Positions 33,373 to 40,985 of a stretch of DNA of 64,000 bases are shown here, one piece after another; positions within the stretch are counted from its first letter, which is position 1; every line of letters starts with the position of its first letter. The notes beneath the pieces were generated by a model. That model saw only the letters and a list, made by a program, of their open reading frames with translations, was not told the DNA's origin and did not search any database. Location of the stretch: positions 115,728 through 179,727 of the forward strand of contig CAWINS010000015.1 of NCBI GenBank assembly GCA_963837335.1. Reading direction: 5' to 3'. The DNA comes from RYN-230 sp963837335. Its GTDB lineage: Bacteria; Actinomycetota; Actinomycetes; Streptosporangiales; Streptosporangiaceae. The translations under genes were made by a program, and so were the position numbers.

Positions 33373-34485
33373 TCAGGTGGCGTGGAGGACCCGGAAGCGG
33401 CCGGGTTCCGCCGGATCCCGGTCCACGACCTGGGTGGGCGCCCACGCCCACTGCCAGACGCTGATGCCAGGTGTGCGAGAGAACTGGATCTGCCCGCGGG
33501 TGCCTTCGACGGCCACGCGCGGCCAGGATCCGGCCATGCGCGCCCGGTCCGGGCCGTGAGAACGCAGCAGGCCGGCGAGGACCGCGACAGTGTCGTAGCC
33601 CTCGAACGCGACGAAGGACGGTGCTCCGGCCAGCCGCTCACGAAGAGCCGTCTCGACCCGTGCGCCGAGTGGGCTGAGGCGCTCGGGCAGGTAGCGCAAG
33701 AACGGGATCGCGACGCCGTCATCGCCCAGCAACGTCAGCCATCCGGCGAACTCCGGTTGCCCGGCGGGAGCACCGATCATGATCTCGGCCAGGCGCTGGT
33801 CGTGGCGGACAGTCTTGACGATCGACACGGCCGGCTCCGGGAAGCCGGCCAGCAGAAGGAGGGCTGTCGCGCGGTTCCTGGCGAGTTCGTCGCACACGGC
33901 CGCGGGGGCGAGCGCGCGCACATCGAGTTCGATCACGGTGCCGCCGCGTGGAGCGAGGTGGTCCCGGAGGATGCGGGCCCCTGACGCCCAGTACACGCTC
34001 GGTTCGGTCGCTACGGCGATCCGGCTGTGGCCCGCGCCGAGGAGGAAGTCTGCGTAGATCTGCCAGCCATGCGACTGCGCCGGGGCCAGGCGCGCGACCC
34101 ATTGCGTCGGCTCCTCGGTGAGAGCGTCGAGAACCGCTGACGAGCAGAGGAACGGCACCCCGAGGGCGTCGGCCTGGGCGGCCGCGGCGCGGGCGACGAC
34201 GCTGTGATACTCCCCGGCCAGGGCGGCCACGCCGAGGCCAGCCAGTTCACCGACGGCCGCGGAGGCCCGCTGCGGGTCAGCGGCAGTGTCCCGGATCACC
34301 AGCTCCAGTGGCCTTCCGCCGATCCCGCCCTCGTCATTGACTTCGCCAACGGCCAGCTCGAGTCCGGCGAGCAAGTGCGAGCCCGCCTCGACCCAGCCGG
34401 GCCGGGTTAGCGGAACGAGAGCCCCGATCTGGACGGCTGATCCGTCAGAGGGTTCCACTCCAAGTCGCGATGGTGGCGCGTTCAT
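33373..34485 (-). CDS. Type I periplasmic-binding-like protein (LivK-like), no signal peptide
   Basis: A 370-residue protein with the LivK/AmiC-type solute-binding fold: VQIGALVPLTRPGWVEAGSHLLAGLELAVGEVND, then GRPLELVIRDTAADPQRA. GGGAG lies 10 bases before the ATG at 34485. No signal peptide or lipobox is visible, so it may be cytoplasmic and act as a sensor rather than an ABC transporter subunit. No permease genes are adjacent. It is divergent from the DsbA-like gene at 34600. The ligand is unknown; branched amino acids or amides are typical for the family. Confidence 0.75.
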   Translation of the reverse strand: MNAPPSRLGVEPSDGSAVQIGALVPLTRPGWVEAGSHLLAGLELAVGEVNDEGGIGGRPLELVIRDTAADPQRASAAVGELAGLGVAALAGEYHSVVARAAAAQADALGVPFLCSSAVLDALTEEPTQWVARLAPAQSHGWQIYADFLLGAGHSRIAVATEPSVYWASGARILRDHLAPRGGTVIELDVRALAPAAVCDELARNRATALLLLAGFPEPAVSIVKTVRHDQRLAEIMIGAPAGQPEFAGWLTLLGDDGVAIPFLRYLPERLSPLGARVETALRERLAGAPSFVAFEGYDTVAVLAGLLRSHGPDRARMAGSWPRVAVEGTRGQIQFSRTPGISVWQWAWAPTQVVDRDPAEPGRFRVLHAT

Positions 34486-34580
34486 GCGCTGGCGTCTCCC
34501 TGTGTGCCCCGGAACCTGCCTGCTGTCGTGTCCATTGCATCGTGCGCGTTCTCTGTGCTCGCCGGAATACGTGTGCGTCA

Positions 34581-34598
34581 CTGCCTGTTTTCAGGCAG
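34581..34598. promoter_or_regulatory. Inverted repeat at the start of the DsbA-like gene
   Basis: CTGCCTG-TTTT-CAGGCAG is a perfect 7-base inverted repeat ending one base before the GTG at 34600. It could be an operator shared by the two divergent genes or an RNA hairpin limiting translation. Confidence 0.4.
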
Positions 34599-34599
34599 C

Positions 34600-35232
34600 G
34601 TGACGTTGCAGCCAGAAACTTATGAAGACATGCAGTTCTGGTTCGATCCGCTGTGCCCCTGGGCCTGGATCACCTCGCGCTGGATGCTCGAGGTGGAGAA
34701 GGTGCGGCCGGTGCGGGTCAACTGGCGGATCATGTCGCTGGCGTACCTGAACCTGATCCAGCACGACGGCAAGGGCCTGACTCCGGAGTATCTGGAGCGG
34801 ATGGGCCAGGCGTGGGGCCCGATCCGCGTGGTCGCCGCCGCGGCCCAGGAAGCCGGCCCCGGCATTCTCGGCCCGCTCTACACGGCCATCGGCACCAGGT
34901 TCCACGACCAGGGCCGCAGAGACGATCCTGCGGTGATCCCGGACGCGCTGGCCGAGGTCGCGCTGCCAGCTTCCCTGGCCGGCGCCGCGGACAGCACTGA
35001 GTTCGACGACGAGATTAAGAGGTCTCACGACGAGGCCTTCGACGTCGTCGGGACGGACGTGGGCACGCCCGTCATCCGCATCCGCGGCAATGCCATCTTC
35101 GGCCCGGTTATCACGCCGATCCCGCGGGGTGAGGCGGCAGGCCGGCTATGGGACGGCGTCGTGCTCGTGACCGAGGCAGACGGCTTCTTCGAGCTCAAGC
35201 GGACCAGGGACCGCAAGCCCACGTTCGACTGA
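34600..35232 (+). CDS. DsbA-family oxidoreductase, mycothiol-dependent nitroreductase-like
   Basis: A 210-residue thioredoxin-fold protein that closely follows the Rv2466c pattern (mycothiol-dependent nitroreductase/reductase): FWFDPLCPWAWITSRWMLEVEKVR, then AWGPIRVVAAA, DVGTPVI and RGEAAGRLWDGV. The usual active site CPWC is here CPWA, so only the first Cys is present, implying monothiol chemistry with mycothiol. The GTG at 34600 is assumed; ATG 34630 would remove ten residues. A neat inverted repeat (34581-34598) lies just before the start. Confidence 0.82.
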   Translation: MTLQPETYEDMQFWFDPLCPWAWITSRWMLEVEKVRPVRVNWRIMSLAYLNLIQHDGKGLTPEYLERMGQAWGPIRVVAAAAQEAGPGILGPLYTAIGTRFHDQGRRDDPAVIPDALAEVALPASLAGAADSTEFDDEIKRSHDEAFDVVGTDVGTPVIRIRGNAIFGPVITPIPRGEAAGRLWDGVVLVTEADGFFELKRTRDRKPTFD

Positions 35233-35351
35233 CCGGGCGGGCTGGCGCAGCGCGGGAGCACATGTCCTGGGGGCCCCAGCACGTTCGATGGTGCGTCCGT
35301 CCGGGAAGATCTGATCACGTCGGAACCTTCCGGTGGAATCGGGGAAGACGG

Positions 35352-35873
35352 ATGAATGCATCCTTGCTCGCGGTCCTCAACGACGCCGAGCGGCTGCTGG
35401 TCACCGAGACGGAGCGGGCTGGGCTCGCCGCACTTGACGAGGACGCGGCCATCGAGCTGGAAGCCCGGATCAGGCGGGCGCGCAATAAATACGTCGGCCA
35501 GTACCGCCGGGCCGCCAGTGCCGCCGTGCCTGAGCACGGCGGGCGTGGCAAAGCCCGGCCGGAGAACAGGCAGGCCGTCATGAAGGCCGAAGCGTTCGAA
35601 GAGGCCCTGTCCCGGGTGAGCCGCCGGGTTGCGACCCTGGCCCGGCAGGCCGCGACGGAGCTTCGGACCGAGCGGCTTGCCGCGGCTAGGGCCGCGAAGC
35701 AAGGCCGCGGGCCCGGCGTGCGGACGGCGGCCGCGGCCTCGGGCCGGAAGGGCCCGGCCGTCGCCGGCCGGCCCACCGGGGATCGTGCGCTGCGCTCGCC
35801 GGCGAGCGAGAAGCGGCGGGCCGGCACCCTGGCCACGGGGGCCCGCCGGCAGGCGAAGCGGGACAGCCGATGA
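35352..35873 (+). CDS. Conserved hypothetical, basic alpha-helical protein
   Basis: A 173-residue protein. Residues 1-110 are predicted helical (LLAVLNDAERLLVTETERAG, then DAAIELEARIRRARNKYVGQYRR). The last 65 are a basic, low-complexity Ala/Gly/Arg/Lys tail that could bind nucleic acid or polyphosphate. I recognise no defined domain; similar short helical proteins with Lys/Arg-rich tails are common in actinomycetes. The ATG at 35352 is chosen because the longer frame lacks homology. Function is unknown. Confidence 0.6.
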   Translation: MNASLLAVLNDAERLLVTETERAGLAALDEDAAIELEARIRRARNKYVGQYRRAASAAVPEHGGRGKARPENRQAVMKAEAFEEALSRVSRRVATLARQAATELRTERLAAARAAKQGRGPGVRTAAAASGRKGPAVAGRPTGDRALRSPASEKRRAGTLATGARRQAKRDSR

Positions 35874-35981
35874 GCGACCGGCCCGCCTGAGCTGCCCGGC
35901 AGGGCGATCTCCATCTGGCCTTCACGGCGGCTGGATGTGAGCTGCATCGGTATCTGCGGACAGTTCCGCTATGGGGCGACC

Positions 35982-37253
35982 ATGAGCGGGAAACCACCGG
36001 CGGCCAGCCAGGCCAGCGTGTCTACCACGGCCGCGGGATCGCGGGATCCGCTGATCGTCCTGCGGGCCGCCTGGCTATTCGATGGCATCAGTTCTGCGCT
36101 GATCCCCGATCCGGTCGTGGTTATCGACGGGGCCACCATCCGCGCGGTCAATTCGGGCGGGATAGTCCCGCGAGGCGCGGCGGTGATCGAGCTGGCCGGG
36201 GCCACCCTGCTGCCCGGGCTGGTCAACACGCACGTCCACCTGGCCTTCGATGCCAGCGCTGATCCTGTCGGCAGCCTGGCCCGCCGCGACGACGCGGACG
36301 TGATACAGGCGATGACGCGGGCCGGCCAGGCCGCGCTGCACGGCGGCGTCACCACCGTTCGCGATCTCGGCGATCGCGGATACCTGTCCCTCGAGCTGCG
36401 CGGACGGCCTGGACTGCCGACGATCGTCGCAGCCGGGCCGCCGATCACGACGCCGGGGGGGCACTGCCATTACCTGGGCGGGGCCACGGCACCGACAGTC
36501 AACGGTGTCCGGGTGGCCGTGCGCGAGCATGCCGCGCAGGGCGTGGATGTCATCAAGATCATGGCCAGCGGAGGGAACCTGACCCCCGGCTCGCGCCAGG
36601 ACCTCGCCCAGTTCCCATCCGACGTGCTGCGCGCGGCCGTCGATGAGGCGCACTGGCTCGGGCTGCAGGTGACCGTGCACGCCCACGCCGTCGCCGCGAT
36701 CGCGGATGCGGTAGCCGCCGGCGTGGACGGCCTGGAACACGCGACGTTCTGGACGGAGTATGGCGTGGACGCGCCCGCCCATCTGATCCGGATGATCGCG
36801 GGCCAGCAGATCACCGTCGGGGCCACGGTGGGCTTCGTGCCGGTGCCGGGCATGGCGGGACCGCCACCCGCAGTGGCCGCCCGGATGCCCGGCATTATCG
36901 CGATCGCGCAGCGCCTCTACGAGGCTGGGGCGCGCATGGTTGCCGGGACCGATGCCGGCATCGCGCCGGTGAAACCGCACGACGTGGTCCGGCACGCCCC
37001 GCCCATGCTGCGCCAGCTGGGTTTCGGCCCGGCCGAGGCGCTGCGTGCGATCACCTCTGCCGCAGCCAGCGTCTGCGGACTGGGACACTGCAAGGGCCGC
37101 ATCGCGCCCGGCTTCGACGCCGACATTCTCGCCGTCGACGGCGACCCGGTCGCCGACCCCGGCGCATTGCACCACATCCGGGCGGTCTACGCCCGGGGCA
37201 CGGCGGTCCAGGGCGCTGGCGCACGGCCTCCCGGCGCGAGGTCGATGACCTGA
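35982..37253 (+). CDS. Amidohydrolase (imidazolonepropionase-like)
   Basis: A 423-residue metal-dependent amidohydrolase: metal-binding NTHVHLAFD, a likely carbamylated Lys in DVIKIMASGGN, a VHAHAVAA His motif, and the catalytic Asp in AGTDAG. This is the TIM-barrel architecture of prolidase/imidazolonepropionase-type enzymes. An upstream ATG at 35937 would add 15 residues that lack family character. The substrate is unknown. It is convergent with rnhA; a small hairpin GGCCAG-TCAG-CTGGCC lies between (37285-37300). Confidence 0.85.
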   Translation: MSGKPPAASQASVSTTAAGSRDPLIVLRAAWLFDGISSALIPDPVVVIDGATIRAVNSGGIVPRGAAVIELAGATLLPGLVNTHVHLAFDASADPVGSLARRDDADVIQAMTRAGQAALHGGVTTVRDLGDRGYLSLELRGRPGLPTIVAAGPPITTPGGHCHYLGGATAPTVNGVRVAVREHAAQGVDVIKIMASGGNLTPGSRQDLAQFPSDVLRAAVDEAHWLGLQVTVHAHAVAAIADAVAAGVDGLEHATFWTEYGVDAPAHLIRMIAGQQITVGATVGFVPVPGMAGPPPAVAARMPGIIAIAQRLYEAGARMVAGTDAGIAPVKPHDVVRHAPPMLRQLGFGPAEALRAITSAAASVCGLGHCKGRIAPGFDADILAVDGDPVADPGALHHIRAVYARGTAVQGAGARPPGARSMT

Positions 37254-37328
37254 AACAGCACCGGAGCACATACCCGGCCAGCACGGCCAGTCAGCTGGCC
37301 CTGGGCGCCTCACCAGCGCCGAGCGTGC

Positions 37329-37886
37329 TCAGGGCTCGGTCGTGGTGACCAACGGGCGGCCGGCCACATCTGCCATGGCGTCCAGGGCGCCCTGGCCGGC
37401 CAGCTCGTCGGCGCGCTCGTTCTCAGGATGTCCCGCGTGCCCCTTGACCCAGAACCACTGCACCTGGTGGCCGCGGGACACCGAGTCGAGCCGCTGCCAT
37501 AGATCGGCGTTCTTGACCGGCTTCTTGTCCCGCGTGTTCCAGCCGTTACGTTTCCAGACGGCCAGCCACTGCGTGACGCCCTTCCGCAAGTACTCGCTGT
37601 CGGTATGCACATGGACAGCAGAGGGCCGGGTCAGGCTCTCCAGCCCGCGGATGGCGGCCATGATCTCCATGCGATTGTTCGTGGTAGCAGCCGCCCCGCC
37701 ATAGATCTCGCGCCGGTGGCGGCCATACAGCAGAACGGCTCCCCATCCACCCGGGCCCGGGTTGGGCGAGCAGGCCCCATCCGTAAAGATCTCGACGATC
37801 CCGTGGTCCGCCTGCCCCGCAGGCGGTAGCGGCCCGGGGGACTCGCGGTCACCGGCCGCGGATGCCGATTCCGGTATATCAGCCAC
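37329..37886 (-). CDS. rnhA: Ribonuclease HI
   Basis: A 185-residue RNase HI that removes RNA from RNA-DNA hybrids. The four catalytic acids are present: D36 (IFTDGAC), E74 (NRMEIMAA), D96 (HTDSEYL) and D160 (NERADELA). The His loop VKGHAGH is also conserved. The basic handle of E. coli RNase HI is recognisable (VWKRNGWNTRDKKPVKN). The first 28 residues are a variable Pro/Ser/Gly leader. The GTG start at 37886 is used. Confidence is high. Confidence 0.93.
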   Translation of the reverse strand: MADIPESASAAGDRESPGPLPPAGQADHGIVEIFTDGACSPNPGPGGWGAVLLYGRHRREIYGGAAATTNNRMEIMAAIRGLESLTRPSAVHVHTDSEYLRKGVTQWLAVWKRNGWNTRDKKPVKNADLWQRLDSVSRGHQVQWFWVKGHAGHPENERADELAGQGALDAMADVAGRPLVTTTEP

Positions 37887-38048
37887 GTCAGGCTCCCGCT
37901 TCGACCAGTGGCGATGGCGCTGCGCTCCTCATGCACAGTCATGCTCTCACCATCAGCGACAGCAGATGGGGAGCCCCGCTGATAGGGCCGTCGCGTCACG
38001 GCCGTCACGCTCATTGACAGTCCCGCTCGCCGAACCTAGCGTTTGTCA

Positions 38049-38069
38049 ACCGACTGGACGGACGGTCGG
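38049..38069. promoter_or_regulatory. TetR-like operator candidate upstream of the acyl-CoA synthetase
   Basis: CCGAC (38050-38054) and GTCGG (38065-38069) form an imperfect inverted repeat about 30 bases before the ATG at 38096, with ACCG and CGGT half sites nested in it. TetR regulators of fatty-acid genes use such sites; the convergent TetR gene at 39831-40475 is a candidate partner. Confidence 0.4.
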
Positions 38070-38095
38070 CCGGAGCAGAGCGGAGGCAGCCGGAG

Positions 38096-39766
38096 ATGTC
38101 CCTGGCCAATCATGTCCCGCTGTCCCCGCTGACCTTCCTGGCCCGGGCCCGCCGGGCCTTTCCCGGCAAGATCGCCGTGGTGGACGGGGATGGCACCGAG
38201 GTCAGCTACGAGACCCTCGGCCGGGACGGTGACGCGATGGCGGGGGCGCTGCGGGGCGGCGGCATCCGCCCGGGCGACCGGGTGGCCATGCTCGACCTCA
38301 ACAGCCGGTGGCTGCTGGCCGCGCACTACGGTGTGCCCGGGTCCGGCGCTGCGCTCGTCGCCCTGAACTCGCGGCTGGCCGCCCCGGAGTACCGGGACAT
38401 CCTGGCCCACTCCCGGGCCCGGGTCCTGCTGGTCTCCCCCGCCCTGCTGCCCGCGCTAGGCGTATCGTCCGCAGCCGAGCTGCCGGTCGAGACCGTGGTG
38501 CTGCTGCCCGGGGGCAAAGACCCGGCCCGGCCCGCAGGCCAGGACGCGGCGCTGCCCGGCGCCACGTCGTATGAGGAGTGGCTGGCCCGCGCGGACTCCC
38601 GCGGGATCGAGTCGCCCGGCGACGAAGACGCCATGATCGCGGTGAACTACACCAGCGGGACGACTGGCCGCCCCAAGGGCGTGGTCTACACCCACCGCGG
38701 GGCTTACCTCAACGCGGTCAGCGTCGCCCTGGAGTTCGGCCTGTCCGCGTCCAGCTGGCATCTGTGGACGCTGCCCATGTTCCACTGCAATGGCTGGTCG
38801 CTGACCTGGGGCGTCACCACGGTCGGGGGCACGCACGTGTGCCTGCCGTCCTTCGACGCTGACCGGGCGCTGGACCTGGCCGCCCGGTACCCGGTCACGC
38901 ACCTGTGCGGGGCACCGGTGGTGCTCAGCGAACTGGCCCGGGCGGGCAGCCGGCGCGGCTTCGTGGCGGCCCGGCCGGTCCGGGCCGCGGTGGGCGGCGC
39001 CCCGCCCACCAAGGAGACCATCGCGGCGGTCCAGCAGATGGGTATCCAGGTCACGCACCTGTACGGGCTGACCGAGACCTACGGGCCGTCGCTGGTCTGC
39101 GAGTACCAGGAAGGCTGGACAGATCTGCCCGCCGCGGTGCTGGCCGAGCGGCTCAGCCGGCAGGGGGTACCCACCGTGTCCGTGGCCGACGTGCGGGTGG
39201 CCGGCCGGTCACTGGCCGCGGTGCCCGCGGACGGCCAGACCGTCGGCGAGATCCTGGTCCGGTCAAACACGGTGGCGGCCGGCTACCTCGACGACGAGAA
39301 GGCCACCACGGAGGCGTTCCGCGGCGGCTGGTTCCACACCGGCGACCTGGCCGTGACGCACCCGGACGGCTACATCGAGCTGACCGACCGGAGCAAGGAC
39401 GTGATCATCAGCGGCGGCGAGAACATCGCCTCGGTCGAGGTGGAGAAGGTCCTCGCGGCCCACCCGGAGGTGCTCGAGGCCGCCGTGGTGGCCGTGCCCG
39501 ATGACCGCTGGGGCGAGCGTCCCGTCGCGTTCGTGACCACGTCCGGCGGCGCCGTCACCGAGCGGGAGCTGACCGAATTCGTCCGCGGCCGGCTCGCGCA
39601 CTTCAAGGCGCCGGACCGGGTGTACTTCGAGGCGCTGCCCAAGACCTCCACCGGCAAGATCCAGAAGCACGTGCTGCGCGCCGTGGCCCGCGAGCGGACC
39701 CGGGATGGCGGCCCGGCGTCCGTCCGGTCCCCCGGGACAACGGGTTCCCCGGACGGCACGGCGTGA
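38096..39766 (+). CDS. AMP-dependent acyl-CoA synthetase (AlkK/FadD-like)
   Basis: A 556-residue ANL-family ligase that forms acyl-CoA from a carboxylic acid, ATP and CoA. The motifs are NYTSGTTGRPKGVVYTHRG (phosphate loop), LPMFHCNGW, YGLTETYGP, HTGDLAV, DRSKDVIISGGENI and the catalytic Lys in PKTSTGKIQKH. The MFHCNGW and GGENIAS segments place it among medium/long-chain synthetases such as AlkK. GGAG lies upstream of the ATG. It faces a convergent TetR regulator, and a possible TetR site lies in the promoter. Confidence 0.9.
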   Translation: MSLANHVPLSPLTFLARARRAFPGKIAVVDGDGTEVSYETLGRDGDAMAGALRGGGIRPGDRVAMLDLNSRWLLAAHYGVPGSGAALVALNSRLAAPEYRDILAHSRARVLLVSPALLPALGVSSAAELPVETVVLLPGGKDPARPAGQDAALPGATSYEEWLARADSRGIESPGDEDAMIAVNYTSGTTGRPKGVVYTHRGAYLNAVSVALEFGLSASSWHLWTLPMFHCNGWSLTWGVTTVGGTHVCLPSFDADRALDLAARYPVTHLCGAPVVLSELARAGSRRGFVAARPVRAAVGGAPPTKETIAAVQQMGIQVTHLYGLTETYGPSLVCEYQEGWTDLPAAVLAERLSRQGVPTVSVADVRVAGRSLAAVPADGQTVGEILVRSNTVAAGYLDDEKATTEAFRGGWFHTGDLAVTHPDGYIELTDRSKDVIISGGENIASVEVEKVLAAHPEVLEAAVVAVPDDRWGERPVAFVTTSGGAVTERELTEFVRGRLAHFKAPDRVYFEALPKTSTGKIQKHVLRAVARERTRDGGPASVRSPGTTGSPDGTA

Positions 39767-39773
39767 AGGGTCC

Positions 39774-39797
39774 GCCGGCCATGAAGAACCGGCCGGC
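39774..39797. terminator. Small hairpin between convergent genes
   Basis: GCCGGCC (39774-39780) pairs with GGCCGGC (39791-39797) around a 10-base loop, just after the acyl-CoA synthetase stop and before the TetR gene. Weak terminator candidate. Confidence 0.4.
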
Positions 39798-39830
39798 CCG
39801 CTAGTCGCCGCGGCGCAGGCCGCGCGGGGG

Positions 39831-40475
39831 CTACTTCGCTTGCGGGCCTGCCGTCTCCCCGGCCAGCGGCGCGAGTCCGACGAGCTTGGAGAGGAACCGG
39901 TCGGCTTGCTCGGGGAAGGGCGGCCAGGGCAGGTCAGGCTCATTGATCCGCAGAGACAGCATGCCGATGACGGCCGTCCGGAGATCGAGTGCGACGGTGG
40001 CGGCGTCCCCGGGCGGGGCAACCCCGGCGTCCATGCAGCGCTGCACCGCAGCCGTGGTGCGCGTGAACGCCGCCTCCTTGAAAGGCATGCCGACCTTGCT
40101 CTCGTGCATCACCTTGTAGAGGCCGGGATGCTCCTGCACCCAGGCCGCCTGCCCCAGGATCCGTGCGCGCAAGCCGAGAGCGGGGTCCTGGTGTGCGGCC
40201 TCGGCGTCATCCGCAGCCTGGACCATCTCCGCGTGGCAGCGCTCCATGGCCGCCGCGACAAGCGCGTCACGGTCTGGAAAGTACAGGTAAACAGAGGTGG
40301 GGGATATCGACACCGCGCGTGCCACCGCGCGCAGCGACAAGGCCTCGTCGTCGGCCAGGTCGCCGAGCATCTGCGCGGCGGCGGAAATGATCTCCTCCCG
40401 CAGCCGCTCCCCCTGCCCGCGCGCGTTGGGGCGGCGAGGGCCAGCAGAGAGACCTGCCGAGGTGGTGTCGTCCAT
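39831..40475 (-). CDS. TetR-family transcriptional regulator
   Basis: A 214-residue TetR regulator. The N-terminal HTH (about 28-75) reads LREEIISAAAQMLGDLADDEALSLRAVARAV and ends SPTSVYLYFPDRDALVAAAM; the C-terminal ligand domain is all-helical. It probably senses an acyl-CoA or a drug-like ligand. Its position suggests it regulates the convergent acyl-CoA synthetase at 38096, whose promoter has an inverted repeat at 38049. Ligand and targets are inferred. Confidence 0.87.
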   Translation of the reverse strand: MDDTTSAGLSAGPRRPNARGQGERLREEIISAAAQMLGDLADDEALSLRAVARAVSISPTSVYLYFPDRDALVAAAMERCHAEMVQAADDAEAAHQDPALGLRARILGQAAWVQEHPGLYKVMHESKVGMPFKEAAFTRTTAAVQRCMDAGVAPPGDAATVALDLRTAVIGMLSLRINEPDLPWPPFPEQADRFLSKLVGLAPLAGETAGPQAK

Positions 40476-40574
40476 CGCCGGATCATTTTAGCTTCGCGTA
40501 CTTGCGCTGCGGCCGCCCCTGACAATACGATCGTTCATGCAAGGACGGCTGTCCACATAACTTAGGGGATCGCA

Positions 40575-40985
40575 ATGCCGCTAACGCTCCACGAGGCTCA
40601 GGCAGTCATCGCCGGCGCACACGAGCGCGCCGCCGAGATAGGTGCACTGGTCACGCTCGCGGTCGTCAACGAGGGCGGGCACCTGCAGGCCCTGGGCCGC
40701 ATGAGCGGCGCAGCGCCGCTCTCAGCCCGGATCGCCGAGACCAAAGCGGCCAGCGTCGCCCTCTTCCGCCGCGACGGCGCCGCACTGCGCCAGTTGCAGG
40801 AGGCCAACCCTGGCTTCTTCGCCCAGCTGGACCGGGCCGTGCGGGTACCCATCCTGGCGGGCGCCGGCGCGGCGCTCATCCTGCGGGGGGACACCGCCCT
40901 CGGCGCGGTGGCGGTAAGCGGCGGAATGATGCCCGGCCAAGACGACGAATGCGCAGAAGCCGCGCTGGCTGTTCTCGCTCCCTAG
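40575..40985 (+). CDS. GlcG/HbpS-family protein
   Basis: A 136-residue protein of the GlcG/HbpS fold: LTLHEAQAVIAGAHERAAE and ending LGAVAVSGGMMPGQDDECAEAALA. The Streptomyces relative HbpS is an extracellular haem-binding sensor, but no signal peptide is visible here, so this copy is likely cytoplasmic. The stop overlaps the stop of the convergent GH15 gene by 4 bases (CTAG). It is divergent from the TetR gene. Ligand binding is inferred from the family only. Confidence 0.8.
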   Translation: MPLTLHEAQAVIAGAHERAAEIGALVTLAVVNEGGHLQALGRMSGAAPLSARIAETKAASVALFRRDGAALRQLQEANPGFFAQLDRAVRVPILAGAGAALILRGDTALGAVAVSGGMMPGQDDECAEAALAVLAP

